Shown here one piece after another: positions 9,304-16,884 of a DNA stretch of 64,000 nucleotides. The stretch is from NCBI RefSeq assembly GCF_039529295.1, contig NZ_BAAAMN010000013.1:1-64000 (forward strand). Direction: 5' to 3'. This DNA is from Yaniella flava. GTDB taxonomy: Bacteria > Actinomycetota > Actinomycetes > Actinomycetales > Micrococcaceae. The notes below the pieces were generated by a model. The model was not told the origin of the DNA and ran no database searches. It was given only the letters and a program-made list of their open reading frames with translations. Within the stretch, counting starts at the first letter, position 1; every line of letters begins with the position of its first letter. The translations under genes and the position numbers were made by a program.

Positions 9304-9638
9304 ACTTTCGTTAATAGGAAAACTTTGTCATGAGCGCACAGCTCACCGCATCCATATTAGTGCCCGGAGGAACCGTGTTTTGCACTGGTACATTCAGTGA
9401 AGCTCCGCATCTCCCCCTAATGCCGGAACCAGTCCGCATAGGTTTGAAAGGTTGGCTACCTCGCGTGCCGGGTGGCTTATGGACCTAATGGAACCTCACG
9501 GAGCCGGTACGGCCTCCACTCCCCCGATCTTGGAACGTCAATGCTCGATGAAAACTCCTCATTTAGAGGATCTGCTTGAAGCCCAGCAGGGAAAATTGCG
9601 CTCACTTATTCGTTTTAACAAGCGTTATTTCTGTGTGG
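9304..9638. other. Intergenic region upstream of serA
   Basis: No supportable gene. It must contain the serA promoter on the minus strand. A short inverted repeat (CTCCTCATTTAGAGG, about 9557-9571) is the only visible structure. The open frame at 9452-9652 has no family features. Confidence 0.5.
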
Positions 9639-9667
9639 TTGTGACGATCTAACTCCTGACGTACAAT
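9639..9667 (+). promoter_or_regulatory. Promoter ahead of candidate Abi-linked RNA
   Basis: A -35 box TTGTGA (9639-9644) and a -10 box TACAAT (9662-9667) are separated by exactly 17 bases. Transcription would start near 9674, five bases before the hairpin at 9679. Confidence 0.6.
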
Positions 9668-9673
9668 TACAAA

Positions 9674-9725
9674 CGTAAGCCCCGAGTGGACCGCTGGTTT
9701 CGACCATGTCGCCGGGGCACTGTTT
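9674..9725 (+). ncRNA. Candidate structured small RNA next to Abi-2 gene
   Basis: Outer stem GCCCCG (9679-9684) pairs with CGGGGC (9713-9718). Inside, TGGT (9695-9698) and ACCA (9703-9706) close a TTCG tetraloop, with a possible GAC/GTC helix between. A T-tract (9721-9726, after AC) follows, so the unit could be a complete short transcript or a terminator-like leader, with a promoter directly upstream. Abi-2/AbiF genes in other bacteria are known to be preceded by small structured RNAs (the abiF RNA motif); I infer by position and architecture that this may be an analogue. Sequence homology to that motif was not tested. Alternative: a leader attenuator of the Abi gene. Confidence 0.45.
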
Positions 9726-9741
9726 TTGGCATACTGTTCCT

Positions 9742-10422
9742 ATGGTTGATACGTGGATCGATAAGTGGCTTGGCACTGCTCGATTTCAAAGATATGTCAA
9801 AGAATGTGCCGGTGACCGTGCACGCGCGCTCGATCTTTACGAGTGAAATGTTAACGCTGGTCAGACACTGATGCACGACATTGCACATTTTGAAGTTGCA
9901 CTCCGCAACGCATACGATGCTGCAATCTCCGCCGTTTGGCCCCATCAGAATCACTGGCTACTTCATCCTGAATCTCCGGCCGTCATGCCAATTTGGCGTA
10001 CACGAAACGTGAAGGGCATTAAACGCGGCTCAGACGTCAACTTCGTTACCCGTAAGAACGTCGATGACGCGATCAAACGCTGTGGCTACGGCCGGGCGTC
10101 TCCCGGCAAAGTTATCGCTGAGTTTTCGTTTGGGTTCTGGCGTCAGCTAACGACGAAGGCCATGGAAAAAAGCATTTGGGTGCCATACTTACACAATGCT
10201 TACCCACAAGGAACTTCGCGGAGCATCGTCGACGCTCAGATCAAAACGGTGAATGATTTACGCAACCGTATTGCTCACCACGAGCCCTTATTTACCTCGA
10301 CGCTAGATCCCACTCGCGCTCACGAGGGACTAACGCACTGTCTCCTGCTATTATCACCGGAAGTACATAATTACGTGTCAAATACATCGACGGTCGCCCA
10401 GGTGCTTGCTTCAAAACCCTGA
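9742..10422 (+). pseudogene. Abi-2-type abortive infection protein, in-frame TGA
   Basis: The frame starts at ATG 9742 (MVDTWIDKWLG, then ARFQRYVKECAGDRARALDLYE), meets TGA at 9844-9846, and continues in the same frame with NVNAGQTLMHDIAHFEVALRNAYDAA through to the stop at 10420-10422. The readthrough is clearly one protein: the segment DLYE-x-NVNAGQTLMHDIAHFEVALRN matches the Abi-2 family, where the interrupted position is normally Trp, so TGG has become TGA. The C-terminal half keeps the family's conserved R-x4-6-H motif region (NDLRNRIAHHEPL), resembling HEPN-type RNase catalytic residues. An ATG at 9871 could allow a truncated 183-residue product. Abi-2 proteins are known or suspected phage-defence RNases. 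The GC content is lower than in neighbouring housekeeping genes. Confidence 0.7.
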
Positions 10423-10496
10423 GGCCTAATGTCTTGCAATAGAGCACGCCTTCCGTAAGCGAGATAACGCATCCCACCGCACCAGACCACGAACTG

Positions 10497-11480
10497 CTAA
10501 GCTTCGGCTGGCGTCTGCTCGATAACGAGTTCATTCTTCGGAGTGAGCTTTTGAGCCGGCTCTTTCAGCCGAAGCACCATAACACTGGTCATTGCCGCGA
10601 CGAGGGCAGCGAGCACCATGTGGACACCGACAGCAATTGGTGGAAGTCCACTACGTGCTTGGTATACGCCGACTGCGATCTGGATCATCAGTAAGACCAC
10701 CAGGCCCAGTAGCGACCGGTATGGCTGCAAATTGCTGGCCTTGGCCCAGACAAGGAGCACCAGGCACATGATACCGGTAATGTATCCGGGCCAGGCGTGA
10801 AGATGGCTCAGCACAGTCGCATCGAATCCATCACGCACGACATCTGCGTCACCCGAGTGAGGGCCCGCAGCTGTGGTAAACACGCCTGTGATAACAATGA
10901 TTACGATGCCCAGAGCGGCGATTGCGGCAATAGCCCAAAACACTTTTGGTACGGCTGGAATTCGCGGGCCAGCCGGCTCAGTCATACGCACAAGATATGC
11001 GGCAGTTGTGCACACAATCACGATAGAAACCGAATAGTGAAAGCCCACAAGGACGGTGGCGAGACTTTCCCATACGACGAAAGCTCCAACGAGAGCCTGA
11101 ATAATCACAAGACCTGTGACAGCAATTGAGAGACCAAACAAGTCTTTTCGTTGGGAACGGATACGCCAGGTCAGGACCAGTACGACAACAGCTGCCAACA
11201 GCACGGGCCCGCTGAGCGTTCTATTGGCAAATTCGATAATGCCGTGAATGCCTGTTTCGGCAGTTGGCGTGAGTGAGCCAGGAGTGCACAGTGGCCATTC
11301 GGAGCAGCCAAGTCCCGACCCGGTAAGACGCACGGCTCCTCCCGTTGCAATAATCACAACGTTTAAAACACACGAAATCCATGCAGCAGGCACGAGAAAT
11401 CGAGGTAGACCACTGCGAGTGGTCCCTGAACTCTTGAGCTGGGACGACAAATCAATCCTCTCGAACCGGGCAGATAGCAT
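10497..11480 (-). CDS. ctaA: Heme A synthase, COX15/CtaA family
   Basis: Membrane enzyme that oxidises the heme O methyl group to make heme A for cytochrome c oxidase. About 327 residues with eight predicted membrane segments. The first extracytoplasmic loop reads GGAVRLTGSGLGCSEWPLC, and heme-ligand histidines are visible in IHGIIEFANR, GFHYSVS, SHLHAWPGY and GVHMVLAALV. Of the loop cysteine pair known in some homologues both Cys (GCSEWPLC) are present. Minus strand, alone between the Abi-2 gene and the GlcD-type gene; ctaB is not in the window. Confidence 0.9.
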   Translation of the reverse strand: MLSARFERIDLSSQLKSSGTTRSGLPRFLVPAAWISCVLNVVIIATGGAVRLTGSGLGCSEWPLCTPGSLTPTAETGIHGIIEFANRTLSGPVLLAAVVVLVLTWRIRSQRKDLFGLSIAVTGLVIIQALVGAFVVWESLATVLVGFHYSVSIVIVCTTAAYLVRMTEPAGPRIPAVPKVFWAIAAIAALGIVIIVITGVFTTAAGPHSGDADVVRDGFDATVLSHLHAWPGYITGIMCLVLLVWAKASNLQPYRSLLGLVVLLMIQIAVGVYQARSGLPPIAVGVHMVLAALVAAMTSVMVLRLKEPAQKLTPKNELVIEQTPAEA

Positions 11481-11591
11481 AACGCGATCCCCGCCGAACT
11501 GGGGTATCTCCCTTACTCTAAAGCCCGATCATCCTGGCGATCACAAGTATTGCTGCCTTGCACACACCGCCTGCAACCCCATCACGGGCGA

Positions 11592-13004
11592 TTATTCATC
11601 GGCAGTGAGGCCTGCGGGATCATACACGGCACCGGGGTTGAGGATGTTGTGCGGATCAAGCGCCGACTTTATCCGATTATTCAGCTCCAGAGCATCCTCG
11701 CCAATCGAGTCAACCAACCATGGCCGCTTGAGTCGACCCACACCGTGTTCACCGGTGATGGTTCCGCCGAGCCGAACAGCAAGCTCCATCACGTCACCAT
11801 ACGCCAGGTGTGCTCGTTGTTTCTGCTCGTCGTCCATCGGGTCGAACACCAGCAGCGGATGGGTGTTTCCGTCACCGGCGTGGGCAATCACCGCAATCGT
11901 CACATCCCGGTCTTGAGATATCTGCTGGACTCCTCGGACAAGATCGCCCAACCGAGGCAGCGGGACGCCGACGTCCTCCAACAGAATCGTGCCCTTTTGC
12001 TCAACGGCGGGGATGGCCATGCGGCGGGCCACAATGATGGCCTCGGCTTCTTCGACGTCGGACGCATGGAATACGTCGGTCGCGCCGTGCTGATGACACG
12101 AAGCCTCCATCATTTCGATCTCTCGTGCCGCGTACTCTGCTGGCTCATCGGACTGGATGATCAACATTGCAGCGGCGTCGCGATCAAGTTCCATCCCTGT
12201 GGCATCCTCCACGGCATTGATCGTGGCGTTGTCCATGAATTCCAGCATCGACGGGCGCATACTTGACGCGATCGCAAGCACCGCTTTGGTCGAATCATCG
12301 AGCGTTGCAAAAGTAGCAACCAGTGTGGTCGGCGGACGCTGAGCGGGTACTAGTCGTAGTGTGACCTCGGTGATCACACCAAGCGTGCCTTCACTACCGA
12401 CGAAGAGTTGTGTCAAGTTCAAACCGGCAACGTCTTTGAGTCGCGAGCCGCCCAGGTTCACTTCCCGGCCATCGGCAAGCACCACCTTCATGCCCAGTAC
12501 ATAGTCGGCCGTCACCCCGTATTTCACGCAGCACAGTCCCCCGGCATTGGTCGCAACGTTGCCGCCGATGGAGCAGAATTCAAACGATGAAGGATCCGGC
12601 GGGTACCACAGGCCATGCTCAGCTGCAGCAGCCTTGACTTCGGCATTGAACGCACCCGACTGAACCACGGCAGTTCGGGTCTGCGGATCGATACTGATAT
12701 CGCGCATATTCTCCATCGACACCACGATGCCGCCGTCGACCGCGGAGCTGCCGCCGGACAACCCGGATCCTGCTCCCCGGGTGACAACCGGCATGCCGTG
12801 GGCTGCAGCGAAACGTATGGTGGCCTGCACATCTTCAGAACTTGTGGCGCGCACGACGGCAACCGGCGTACCTGCACTGGGATCGTTGGCTCGGTCCCAG
12901 CGGTAGTTGTCTATCGTCGCCGGATTGGTTACGACATTCTGCGCGCCAACGGCATCGATGAGCCCCTGAAGTTGCGGTGCATGAACGGTAGATGTCTGCG
13001 CCAA
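11592..13004 (-). CDS. FAD-linked 2-hydroxyacid oxidase, GlcD-type
   Basis: About 470 residues with an N-terminal FAD-binding (PCMH) domain (PVVTRGAGSGLSGGSS, then SIGGNVATNAGG) and a C-terminal FAD-oxidase domain ending in TITGEHGVGRLKRPWL. Family members oxidise glycolate, D-lactate or other 2-hydroxyacids. No partner iron-sulfur subunit (GlcF-like) is next to it, so it probably works as a single-subunit D-lactate or glycolate dehydrogenase; the substrate is an inference. TTG start at 13004 with an AGGGG ribosome binding site 5-7 bases upstream. Confidence 0.85.
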   Translation of the reverse strand: MAQTSTVHAPQLQGLIDAVGAQNVVTNPATIDNYRWDRANDPSAGTPVAVVRATSSEDVQATIRFAAAHGMPVVTRGAGSGLSGGSSAVDGGIVVSMENMRDISIDPQTRTAVVQSGAFNAEVKAAAAEHGLWYPPDPSSFEFCSIGGNVATNAGGLCCVKYGVTADYVLGMKVVLADGREVNLGGSRLKDVAGLNLTQLFVGSEGTLGVITEVTLRLVPAQRPPTTLVATFATLDDSTKAVLAIASSMRPSMLEFMDNATINAVEDATGMELDRDAAAMLIIQSDEPAEYAAREIEMMEASCHQHGATDVFHASDVEEAEAIIVARRMAIPAVEQKGTILLEDVGVPLPRLGDLVRGVQQISQDRDVTIAVIAHAGDGNTHPLLVFDPMDDEQKQRAHLAYGDVMELAVRLGGTITGEHGVGRLKRPWLVDSIGEDALELNNRIKSALDPHNILNPGAVYDPAGLTADE

Positions 13005-13124
13005 TTTCAGCCCCTCACGTGGCGATATTCTGAGTGCTATATGTCACCTCTGTGGATCGTATCACGCCCTCATCAAAGAAGGTCCTGTGATACACGTCAT
13101 ACATGAGTATTATGCAAGCAACCA

Positions 13125-13145
13125 CTTACGTAAGAGGTCGCTTAC
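13125..13145 (+). promoter_or_regulatory. Palindromic operator candidate before arsR-type gene
   Basis: CTTACGTAAG (13125-13134) is a perfect palindrome and overlaps a second inverted repeat, GTAAG (13130-13134) N6 CTTAC (13141-13145), which ends directly at the ATG and contains the AGAGG ribosome binding site. This arrangement suits repression by the encoded ArsR-type protein itself. Confidence 0.5.
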
Positions 13146-13478
13146 ATGACAACGCAAGATCGCCTGAGTTCAGCTTTCGCAGCGCTAGCTGATCCAACGC
13201 GCAGAGATATTTTGTATCGCTTGCGCGGAGGGCCACTGACGGTCAGTGAACTCGCGACACACTATCCCATGAGCCGACCGGCCATCTCGCAGCATCTAGC
13301 AGTACTTGAGAAGGCGGGCCTGGTAGAACGAAATCGCCGTGCACAGTGGAGCGAATGTTCACTAGCACCCAACAGCCTCGCCGAAGTTGCAGCATGGGTC
13401 GAGCAACAACACACCGCGTGGAACGAGCGCTTCGATCGACTCGAAGAATATCTCACCAAGGAGAAGCCCGATGAGTAA
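13146..13478 (+). CDS. ArsR-family transcriptional regulator
   Basis: Small 110-residue winged-helix repressor: FAALADPTRRDILYRLRGGPLTVSEL followed by the recognition helix region MSRPAISQHLAVLEKAGLV. No cysteine-rich metal-binding motif is present, so it is not an evident arsenic or zinc sensor; it belongs to the ArsR type often paired with AHSA1/SRPBCC proteins. Its stop overlaps the next gene's start by eight bases (ATGAGTAA), so the two are translationally coupled. Probably autoregulated through the palindromes at 13125-13145. Confidence 0.9.
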   Translation: MTTQDRLSSAFAALADPTRRDILYRLRGGPLTVSELATHYPMSRPAISQHLAVLEKAGLVERNRRAQWSECSLAPNSLAEVAAWVEQQHTAWNERFDRLEEYLTKEKPDE

Positions 13479-13920
13479 GACCGACATGACACAAGCTTTT
13501 ACGATGATCCGAAACTTAGATGCCACTCCCCAACAGGTCTGGCACGCCTGGACAGATCCGGATGCCATCTCAGACTGGTGGCACCCGCGCGATACCTCCA
13601 CTCCGCGCGAGGAAGTGGAGGTCGATGTCCGCGTTGGAGGACACTACATCTACACGATGGTCAATGACGGCACCGGCGAACGTGTTGTGACCGGTGGTGT
13701 CTACAAAGAAGTGATACCACCAAAGCGACTGGTCTTCACCTGGGGCGAGCCCGGAGGAGACCCCGAGGACACGCCGGTGGTCACCGTAACTCTTGAGCCC
13801 GATAACAACGCCACACTCATGACATTTGAGTTGCGCGGCTTTTCAGGTCAACCCGGCGACGGCTTCGTCTATGACGGCTGGGATGAAGCGCTTGACGTCC
13901 TGGAAGAGTATTTGGCCTAG
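13471..13920 (+). CDS. AHSA1/SRPBCC-domain protein, copy 1
   Basis: 149 residues forming a START/SRPBCC-like fold (AHSA1 family): TPQQVWHAWTDPDAISDWWHP near the start and RLVFTWGEPGGDPED in the middle. These proteins bind small hydrophobic ligands; the role here is unknown. The start ATG at 13471 (MSKTDMTQAF) overlaps the ArsR stop and is preceded by AAGGAG. The protein is clearly paralogous to the product at 14042-14491. Confidence 0.88.
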   Translation: MSKTDMTQAFTMIRNLDATPQQVWHAWTDPDAISDWWHPRDTSTPREEVEVDVRVGGHYIYTMVNDGTGERVVTGGVYKEVIPPKRLVFTWGEPGGDPEDTPVVTVTLEPDNNATLMTFELRGFSGQPGDGFVYDGWDEALDVLEEYLA

Positions 13921-14041
13921 TCGTCCACGCTCGACGCGTCTGGCGGATTTTTGGTCATTACGTCGCTTTTCAAGTAATGCGAGAGTAACATAGATCACAC
14001 AACTCGAGCGGTGTACCATCGTTTCGACAAGGAGGATCACC

Positions 14042-14491
14042 ATGAATACGACGAACTTAGCGCAAGGTTTTACCAACATCCGTTACGTTGAAGCGACCCC
14101 TGCACAGGTCTGGGACGCGTGGACTGAGCCAGATGCTATTGCCCAGTGGTGGCACCTCCCCAACACCACGACCCCTCGTGAAGGGCTTGAGTACAACGTC
14201 CATGTCGGCGGCTACTACATTTACACCAGCATCGACGATGAGTCTAGAGAACGGACCGTCTCCGGTGGAATTTTTCAAGATGTGACACCGCATGAGCGGC
14301 TCGTGTTTACCTGGGGTGCACCTGGTTTCGACCCAGAGGATCTGCCTGTAGCCACTGTTACTCTCGAAGAGACCGAAGACGGTACGTACGTTTCTTTTGA
14401 GATAGAGGGAGTATCCGGAGAGCTCGGCGATGAATCCTTCTACGACACCTGGGACCAAGCCTTGATCAGGCTCAAAGAATATCTCGCTTAA
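14042..14491 (+). CDS. AHSA1/SRPBCC-domain protein, copy 2
   Basis: 149 residues, the same length as the preceding gene's product and alignable along its whole length (TPAQVWDAWTEPDAIAQWWHL, then RLVFTWGAPGFDPED, and the ending LKEYLA versus LEEYLA). A tandem duplication with clear divergence, so not recent. An AAGGAGG ribosome binding site stands seven bases before the ATG. The 120-bp gap ahead holds an inverted repeat CATTAC (13956-13961)/GTAATG (13974-13979), so it may have its own control. Confidence 0.88.
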   Translation: MNTTNLAQGFTNIRYVEATPAQVWDAWTEPDAIAQWWHLPNTTTPREGLEYNVHVGGYYIYTSIDDESRERTVSGGIFQDVTPHERLVFTWGAPGFDPEDLPVATVTLEETEDGTYVSFEIEGVSGELGDESFYDTWDQALIRLKEYLA

Positions 14492-14505
14492 CCATTTGCA
14501 CGACG

Positions 14506-14545
14506 TTCGGCCGGTTTTCGGAAGGCGCCCGGAAGACCGGCCGAA
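14506..14545 (+). terminator. Hairpin after AHSA1 copy 2
   Basis: Ten-base perfect stem TTCGGCCGGT (14506-14515) with ACCGGCCGAA (14536-14545) and a 20-base loop. No T-tract follows, so termination is uncertain. Confidence 0.45.
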
Positions 14546-14633
14546 CTATGTCCTGACAAGCCTTTTCCCAACATCCCCAGAACTGTCTTGATGATAGCCT
14601 GCATGTGGTCCGTTTATTTTCAAGGAGGATGCA

Positions 14634-15005
14634 ATGGAACTCAGCATGGATAAGGGCAATCAATTCGTCGAAGAAACTCAATCACCGGAAGGTACAGCTG
14701 CCTGGAAACAGCAGCTCGACGAGTACGCTCCTGGTGCGTCTGACTGGGTTGTTGGTGCAGTTTTCGGTGGAACGTATCAGCGTGAAGGTATTGCACTGCG
14801 CGACCGTCAGATGCTGAATATGGCCGCGCTGGCAGCGATGGGCGGTACTGAGCCACAACTGACCGGACATATCAAGACTGCTGTTGATGTCGCCGGCATG
14901 ACCAAAGAAGAGGTCGCTGAATGCTTTGTCCACCTTATGCCGTACATCGGCGTCCCTAAAACGCTTGCAGCGATGCGTTGCATGAACGCTGCTTTCGAAG
15001 ACTAA
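14634..15005 (+). CDS. Carboxymuconolactone decarboxylase-family protein
   Basis: 123 residues with the all-helical CMD fold: LRDRQMLNMAALAAMGGTEPQL in the centre, EVAECFVHLMPYIGVPKTLAA towards the end. The redox CxxC pair of the AhpD branch is absent, so a hydrolase/decarboxylase-like or unknown role is more likely than peroxidase activity. A strong AAGGAGG ribosome binding site lies six bases before the ATG. Followed by a good terminator, so probably a single-gene unit. Confidence 0.85.
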   Translation: MELSMDKGNQFVEETQSPEGTAAWKQQLDEYAPGASDWVVGAVFGGTYQREGIALRDRQMLNMAALAAMGGTEPQLTGHIKTAVDVAGMTKEEVAECFVHLMPYIGVPKTLAAMRCMNAAFED

Positions 15006-15011
15006 TGTCAC

Positions 15012-15040
15012 GTCGCAAAGTGCGACTAAAGATTTTTTTT
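15012..15040 (+). terminator. Rho-independent terminator
   Basis: Stem GTCGCA (15012-15017)/TGCGAC (15021-15026) with an AAG loop, then TAAAGA and eight T residues. Terminates the preceding 123-residue gene. Confidence 0.7.
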
Positions 15041-15339
15041 AGTCCCACTTTCTCCTCAAACTGGGATTAGCGACAAGCCACTTGCACTGGGCAGCCCTGG
15101 ATGCGGCCCCGCTACCAAAGCACGTCCGCAAGAATCACACGAGTCAGCTGAACGGTTATCACACATGCCGGACGGGTGCACGGTTTCGGTGGGCAATCCC
15201 ATATTGCGAGAACCCGGGATCGCGGTCATTGATGAGCCTCAGAGTCTGTACTTTGACAGACCGGAGGATCGCCCAACAGATAACCACGGTTGATAATCTA
15301 ACTCGAGCTTGTCAGCTCAGACTTGTCCCTGCACAACCG
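15041..15339. other. Gene-poor stretch with a possible remnant frame
   Basis: No gene can be assigned. A 42-codon frame at 15165-15293 (plus; contains VGNPILREPGIAVIDEP then QSLYFDRPEDRP) reads like coherent protein and stays open further upstream without a start, so it may be the tail of a decayed gene, but I do not recognise the family. GTCTGT/ACAGAC at about 15244-15261 could form a small hairpin. Confidence 0.3.
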
Positions 15340-15540
15340 TCACAACCCAAGCACACGACGTAAGCCTTGGTCGACATCGCGCATGATGCTCTCGGGGATT
15401 TGCCCTGTCCAATCCGTTAGATCGCTCTGATCGAGAGTAACCAGTACGGTAATATTCACCACAGAATCTCGAGCCAACCCGCTGATTAGGCTCGGAAGAA
15501 ACACGTTCCCCGGCATAACTGCAAGATACCAGGGCACCGT
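15340..15540 (-). pseudogene. MazF/PemK-type toxin, C-terminal remnant
   Basis: The last ~65 residues of a PemK/MazF ribonuclease toxin: PGNVFLPSLISGLARDSVVN, then ITVLVTLDQSDL and ESIMRDVDQGLRRVLGL. The N-terminal ~45 residues, which carry the first RNA-binding and catalytic segment of the family, are missing. The remnant begins immediately where the antitoxin coding sequence breaks off (about 15540), in a different frame, so one deletion seems to have removed the antitoxin's end and the toxin's beginning. Inactive. Confidence 0.75.
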
Positions 15541-15691
15541 TGATCTGGTCCGTCAGCGAGCTGGCATCTAGTTCGTCGAGATAGTGATCAGCGGCATGCG
15601 ACAAGAGCCCTGAGCGACTCATACCCAATTCGCTGGCTCGCTTAGTGACGTGATGATACGTCTCATCTGGCATAGAAATAGCAGTCTTCAT
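15541..15691 (-). pseudogene. MazE-type antitoxin, N-terminal remnant
   Basis: ATG at 15691 opens a ribbon-helix-helix-like antitoxin: MKTAISMPDETYHHVTKRAS, ELGMSRSGLLSHAADHYLDEL. After LDASSLTDQINGA the frame runs into the toxin's coding sequence out of frame and ends at 15317, giving a meaningless tail. The DNA-binding part may still be made, but the toxin-binding C-terminus is gone. Confidence 0.72.
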
Positions 15692-15764
15692 AATTATGAG
15701 TATGACCTAGTATTACTCTCTGTGGAAGCGGTCGCTTCGCGGCAAAACTCGAAAAAATTGCATT

Positions 15765-15814
15765 AACGACTCAGCGGGGTATCGGAACTCTTTCCGATAC
15801 CCCGCTGAGTCGTT
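15765..15814 (-). terminator. Strong terminator after ilvBNC, 23-bp stem
   Basis: The arms 15765-15787 (AACGACTCAGCGG...) and 15792-15814 are perfectly complementary over 23 bases with a four-base loop. On the minus strand a T-tract (TTTTTT, forward 15754-15759) follows a few bases later. It closes the ilvBNC operon. The near-symmetric stem might also stop transcription from the other side. Confidence 0.8.
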
Positions 15815-15827
15815 GGTCTAACGTGAC

Positions 15828-16856
15828 TTAGCGAGCGGCTGTGCCCTCGGTGTAGTCGTCGTCGGATTCGGCTAACCAGGAGAACATGCCACGCAGTTCG
15901 CGCCCGGTCTTCTCGATTGGGTGTGCTTCTTCTTGTTCACGAAGCTTCTTGAACTCTGGTGCACCAGCAGCCTGGTCGTCCATGAAGCGCTTGGCGAAGG
16001 TGCCGTCCTGTACTTCTTTGAGGACTTCCTGCATGTTTTCTTTCACGCGAGCATCGATGACGCGTGGACCGGAAACGTAGTCACCGAATTCAGCGGTATC
16101 GGAGATGGACCAGCGCTGTTTGGCAAGGCCACCTTCGACCATGAGGTCAACGATGAGTTTCAGTTCGTGCAGTACCTCGAAGTAGGCGATTTCTGGCTGG
16201 TACCCGGCTTCGGTGAGCACTTCGAATCCTGCCTGGACCAGGTGGGATGCGCCACCGCACAACACCGCCTGTTCACCAAACAGGTCGGTTTCGGTTTCCT
16301 CGGTGAAGGTGGTTTCGATGACACCTGCACGGGTCCCGCCGACACCCTTGGCGTATGCCAGAGCGAGGTCTTTGGCTTGGCCTGATTCGTCTTTTTCCAC
16401 TGCCACGAGTGCTGGCACACCGCGGCCTGCTTCGAACTCGCGACGCACAACGTGGCCCGGGCCCTTTGGCGCGACCATGGCGACGTCGATACCGGCTGGA
16501 GCCTTGATGAATTCGTAGCGGATGTTGAACCCGTGAGCGAAGAAGATGGCGTTGCCTTCTTCAAGGTGCGGTTCGATGGATTCGGAAAATACCTGTGCCT
16601 GGTACTGGTCTGGAACCAGGATCATGATGAGGTCGGCTTCCTGAGCGGCTTCTGCCACGGTGACGACGCGCAGGCCTTCTGCCTCGGCTTTGACCTTGGA
16701 CTTGGAGCCTTCCGCCAGGCCGATGCGGACGTCAACACCGGAGTCACGCAGGGACAGGGAGTGTGCGTGGCCTTGGGAGCCATAACCAATGACGGCTACT
16801 TTACGGTTCTGCAGCAGCGACAGATCGGCGTCGTCGTCGTAATATTTTTTGGCCAT
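15828..16856 (-). CDS. ilvC: Ketol-acid reductoisomerase
   Basis: Converts 2-acetolactate or 2-aceto-2-hydroxybutyrate to the dihydroxy acids of the valine and isoleucine pathways, with NADPH and Mg2+. The Rossmann motif VIGYGSQGHAHSLSLRDSG is near residue 21; class I length (342 residues). Metal-ligand region EVLHELKLIVDLMVEGG is intact. Lies 28 bp downstream of ilvN in the ilvBNC operon. Confidence 0.97.
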   Translation of the reverse strand: MAKKYYDDDADLSLLQNRKVAVIGYGSQGHAHSLSLRDSGVDVRIGLAEGSKSKVKAEAEGLRVVTVAEAAQEADLIMILVPDQYQAQVFSESIEPHLEEGNAIFFAHGFNIRYEFIKAPAGIDVAMVAPKGPGHVVRREFEAGRGVPALVAVEKDESGQAKDLALAYAKGVGGTRAGVIETTFTEETETDLFGEQAVLCGGASHLVQAGFEVLTEAGYQPEIAYFEVLHELKLIVDLMVEGGLAKQRWSISDTAEFGDYVSGPRVIDARVKENMQEVLKEVQDGTFAKRFMDDQAAGAPEFKKLREQEEAHPIEKTGRELRGMFSWLAESDDDYTEGTAAR

Positions 16857-16884
16857 GAGAGTGTCATTCTCCTTGAGGGTTGGG

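Noticed and set aside
9452..9652. 66-codon plus-strand frame upstream of the Abi-2 gene
   Set aside because: No ribosome binding site, no family features, and its end overlaps the Abi promoter.
15082..15363. 93-codon plus-strand frame
   Set aside because: Sequence is low in coding character and it runs through the MazF remnant on the other strand; a different frame (15165-15293) looks more protein-like but is unassigned.
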